The position numbers were made by a program, and so were the translations under genes. Under the pieces are notes generated by a model. The model was not told the origin of the DNA. It made no database searches and was given only the letters and a program-made list of their open reading frames with translations. From assembly GCF_036181745.1 (NCBI RefSeq), contig NZ_CP108080.1, forward strand, positions 1,550,001-1,614,000: 64,000 nt of DNA, in the 5' to 3' direction. The DNA is from Streptomyces sp. NBC_00259. Its GTDB lineage: Bacteria; Actinomycetota; Actinomycetes; Streptomycetales; Streptomycetaceae. This document shows positions 61,967-64,000 of this stretch, in pieces; within the stretch, counting starts at the first letter, position 1, and every line of letters starts with the position of its first letter.

Positions 61967-63007
61967 TCAAGCGTCCCAGAGCGCGCCCAGTGTGAGCAGT
62001 TCGCTCCGGTACTCGATCCGTTCCGCCCACTCCTTGGGCCAGGCCCGTGCGCCGAGGTGCGCGCCCGCGAACGCGCCCGCGAGGCAGGCGATCGAGTCGG
62101 AGTCGCCGCGGGTGCAGGCGGCGCGGCGCAGGGCGAGGAGGGGCTGTTCGGGGAAGAGCAGGAAGCAGTGGAGGGCGGTCGCCAGGGCCTCCTCCGCGAT
62201 CCAGCCGTCGCCGGTGGCGAGGCACGGGTCGGCCTCGGCGTCCGCCTCGCGCAGGGCGGAGGCGAGCCGTTCCAGAACCGCGAGGCACTCGTCCCAGCCG
62301 CGTTCGATGAAGGCCTCGGGGGTCGCGTCCTGCGCGTAGGTCCAGAGGTCGCCGAGCCAGAGGTGCTGGTAGCGGGAGCGGTTCTCGTACGCGTACGACC
62401 GCAGCCGGCCGACGAGTCCGGCCGGCTCCGTGCCGCGCGCCAGCAGGTACACCGCGCGCGCGGTCAGGTCGGAGGCGGCCAGCGCGGTCGGGTGACCGTG
62501 GGTGAGCGCGGCCTGGAGCTGGGCGGCGCCGGAGCGCTGTCCGTCGCTGAGGCCGGGGACGAGGCCGACGGGCGCGACGCGCATGTTGGCGCCGCAGCCC
62601 TTGGAGGCCGTCTGGCTGGCCTCCTGCCAGGGCATGTCGCTGTCGAGCTTGTGACAGGCGACCATGCAGGTGCGGCCGGGCGCGCGGTTGTTGTCCGGGG
62701 AGTGGAACCAGTCCACGAACTCCTCGCGCACGGGCCGGGTGAGGCCCAGCGGGGCGAGCAGCCCCCGGTCCATCGCGGTGCGGATGCCGCGCGCGAGGGC
62801 CAGGGTCATCTGGGTGTCGTCGCTGACGATCGCGGGCTTCGGCAGGGCCATCTCGCGCCAGGGCCCGCACGTGGCGAGGATCGCCGGCACGTCGTTGAAC
62901 TCGGTGGGGAAGCCGAGCGCGTCACCGAGTGCCAGTCCGGTCAGGGTGCCGGTGGCCGCCTGCTTGGTGGCGGTCCTCGTGCCGGCCCTGTCGGTCGTGT
63001 CCGTCAT
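61967..63007 (-). CDS. ADP-ribosylglycohydrolase family protein
   Basis: A 346-residue protein. GTLTGLALGDALGFPTEFND, IVSDDTQMTLALARGIRTAM (metal-binding SDDT) and CTRGDSDSIACLAGAFAGAH (second metal site, GDSDSI) are the DraG-family motifs, so a dinuclear Mg/Mn centre is expected. It removes ADP-ribose from a protein, nucleic acid or small molecule. Its ATG overlaps the Nudix gene stop. Confidence 0.93.
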   Translation of the reverse strand: MTDTTDRAGTRTATKQAATGTLTGLALGDALGFPTEFNDVPAILATCGPWREMALPKPAIVSDDTQMTLALARGIRTAMDRGLLAPLGLTRPVREEFVDWFHSPDNNRAPGRTCMVACHKLDSDMPWQEASQTASKGCGANMRVAPVGLVPGLSDGQRSGAAQLQAALTHGHPTALAASDLTARAVYLLARGTEPAGLVGRLRSYAYENRSRYQHLWLGDLWTYAQDATPEAFIERGWDECLAVLERLASALREADAEADPCLATGDGWIAEEALATALHCFLLFPEQPLLALRRAACTRGDSDSIACLAGAFAGAHLGARAWPKEWAERIEYRSELLTLGALWDA

Positions 63008-63882
63008 GTCGTGTGCCGTCCTTCCGGTCGCAGCAAGGGAGGATGCAGGGCGTTCGCCGGCCCCGCCCGGTAGAGCGCGGCCGGCTTTCCCCGGCCGCCG
63101 GTCAGGCGCGCTCCTCCTTGGACGGCCTCGACGAAGCCGGGTGTGGTGAGGACCTTGCGCCGGAAATTGGGGCGGTCCAGTTCGACGCCCCAGACGGTCT
63201 CGTACACCTGCCGCAGCTCGCCGAGGGTGAACTCGGCCGGGCAGAAGGCGGTGGCGAGGCCGGTGTACTCGAGCTTGGCGCCGATGCGGTCGTGGGCGTC
63301 GGCGAGGATGCGGTCGTGGTCGAAGGCGAGTCGGCCCTGACTGTCGTGGGGCACCCACCGGGCGTGCGCGGCGTCACCTCCGCCGTGCGGTTCGGGCAGG
63401 TCCGGGACGAGCGCGGTGTACGCGACGGACACGACCCGCATACGGGGGTCCCGGTCGGGGTCGCTGTACGTGCGCAGCTGTTCGAGGTGGAGCGCGGCGG
63501 CGGTGTCCGCCGACAGACCGGTCTCCTCGGCGAGTTCACGGCGGGCGGCCTGGCCCGCGGACTCCCGGGGCAGGATGAAGCCGCCGGGGAGCGCCCAGGC
63601 TCCCTTGTACGGGTCCTGTCCGCGCTCGATGAGCAGAACGTGCAGCGTGCCGTCGCGGACGGTGAAGACCGCGAGGTCGACGGTGACGGCGAAGGGCGGG
63701 AAGGCCCGCGGGTCGTATCCCTCCACGCTCGCCGGATCCGTGCTCGCCGGACCCGTGCTCGCCGGACCCGTACGCGTCGCCCCCGCGCCTGTGGGACCCG
63801 TGCTCGCCGGACCCGTACGTGTGGAACCCGTGTCCGCGGGGCCCGTGTTCGCCTGCTCCTCGTTCGTGGGCTCCATGGTCAT
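63004..63882 (-). CDS. Nudix protein with winged helix (NrtR-like)
   Basis: A 292-residue protein. FAVTVDLAVFTVRDGTLHVL starts the Nudix domain, and the Nudix box GGFILPRESAGQAARRELAEETG is intact in its key residues (G-x5-E-x7-REL-EETG; box about 95-117). The C-terminal ELRQVYETVWGVELDRPNFR with RKVLTTPGFVE is the winged-helix of NrtR regulators of NAD metabolism. It might hydrolyse ADP-ribose or use it as signal. The N-terminal about 50 residues are a Thr/Gly/Pro/Ala/Ser repeat. It is coupled to the ADP-ribosylglycohydrolase gene. Confidence 0.9.
   Translation of the reverse strand: MTMEPTNEEQANTGPADTGSTRTGPASTGPTGAGATRTGPASTGPASTDPASVEGYDPRAFPPFAVTVDLAVFTVRDGTLHVLLIERGQDPYKGAWALPGGFILPRESAGQAARRELAEETGLSADTAAALHLEQLRTYSDPDRDPRMRVVSVAYTALVPDLPEPHGGGDAAHARWVPHDSQGRLAFDHDRILADAHDRIGAKLEYTGLATAFCPAEFTLGELRQVYETVWGVELDRPNFRRKVLTTPGFVEAVQGGARLTGGRGKPAALYRAGPANALHPPLLRPEGRHTT
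63725..63850. repeat. Degenerate 15-bp tandem repeats in the Nudix gene start
   Basis: Units like GTGCTCGCCGGACCC recur about seven times, coding a (T/S)GPAST-type run at the protein N-terminus. They keep frame and are probably length-variable. Confidence 0.75.
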
Positions 63883-64000
63883 CGGCGCTCCGGAAGCGGA
63901 TCAGCGAAGGCCCAGCCCTCCGCGAGGAGCGCGTCGACGGCTGCGACGGCCGTGGCCAGCCGCTCCTCGTGCGGCCCGGTCACGGTGATGAACTTCCGCC
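63879..64000 (-). CDS. C-terminal end of an unidentified gene (cut by window edge)
   Basis: The frame reads RKFITVTGPHEERLATAVAA, then VDALLAEGWAFADPLPERR and a TGA that overlaps the Nudix ATG (ATGA). It is the gene upstream in the same operon. Only 40 codons are visible, too few to assign. Confidence 0.65.
   Translation of the reverse strand, partial: RKFITVTGPHEERLATAVAAVDALLAEGWAFADPLPERR

Noticed and set aside
1..64000. tRNA, rRNA, CRISPR arrays, insertion sequences or prophage genes
   Set aside because: No cloverleaf, spaced direct-repeat array, transposase or integrase could be found by reading; a dedicated search would be needed to exclude tRNAs fully.

Overview
The window is chromosomal DNA of a high-GC actinomycete, almost certainly a Streptomyces. 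Third codon positions are strongly GC-biased, GTG starts and 4-base ATGA/GTGA gene overlaps are common, and secreted streptogrisin-type proteases are present. There is also a SepF-like division protein, a dnaE2 mutasome cassette and the der-plsC-cmk-tyrA-aroH block. As I remember it, the order lipase / Y-family polymerase / dnaE2 ... SepF-like ... der / plsC / cmk / tyrA / aroH matches the SCO1730s-SCO1760s region of S. coelicolor. No tRNA, rRNA, CRISPR array or insertion sequence was seen.

Layout. 1-4.8 kb: a truncated methyltransferase, a GNAT acetyltransferase, a complete tripartite tricarboxylate transporter (tctCBA) and a divergent response regulator with no adjacent kinase. 5-8.1 kb: a secreted trypsin-like protein with C-terminal FG-GAP repeats whose catalytic His is Gln, and a multi-pass membrane protein. 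8.2-11.5 kb: an accessory patch with a YunG-like protein and a two-gene STAND (NLR-like) module whose products share a matching short motif. 12-21.3 kb: a sortase-anchored LPMO, a lipase, the Y-family/dnaE2 cassette under a LexA-type box, an AI-2E transporter gene broken by a one-base frameshift, and a streptogrisin-family protease. 21.7-32.9 kb: an alpha/beta hydrolase, then the FxSxx-COOH system (fxsA-fxsBH-aac(3)-fxsC-fxsT) with a SLATT-type membrane protein and a SLOG-type protein next to it. 33-39.8 kb: a streptogrisin B-like protease and a flavin monooxygenase operon, facing a cysteine-attenuator-type leader peptide that has lost its downstream gene. 39.8-53.4 kb: DUF5685, a SepF-like protein, glutaryl-CoA dehydrogenase, an MFS exporter, PAP2 phosphatase, an I78 inhibitor, a stand-alone ctaD, a WYL regulator and a glycosyltransferase pair. 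53.4-60.5 kb: der, plsC, cmk, tyrA, aroH, a YidB-like protein, and a DUF6529/Rieske redox pair. 60.5-64 kb: an ADP-ribose/nucleotidyltransferase cluster.

The most interesting material is two conflict-type loci. The first is the fxs locus. I read a 54-residue precursor, FxsA, on the minus strand (31086-31250); it ends in FNSAL. It sits just upstream of a radical SAM cyclophane synthase fused to an HExxH-type domain in which the HExxH motif is degenerate. The same transcription unit encodes a TIR-like protein and a large MinD-TIR-NB-ARC-TPR protein, so a cyclophane peptide appears to be wired into a STAND/TIR signalling system. The second is the 8.9-11.4 kb pair. A small protein ends in a YQAGRDQH-type motif, and the next, translationally coupled gene encodes an NB-ARC/TPR protein that begins with a near-identical motif. 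This is the layout expected for amyloid-like signalling between a receptor and its effector. Functional links in both cases are inferred from architecture and neighbourhood.
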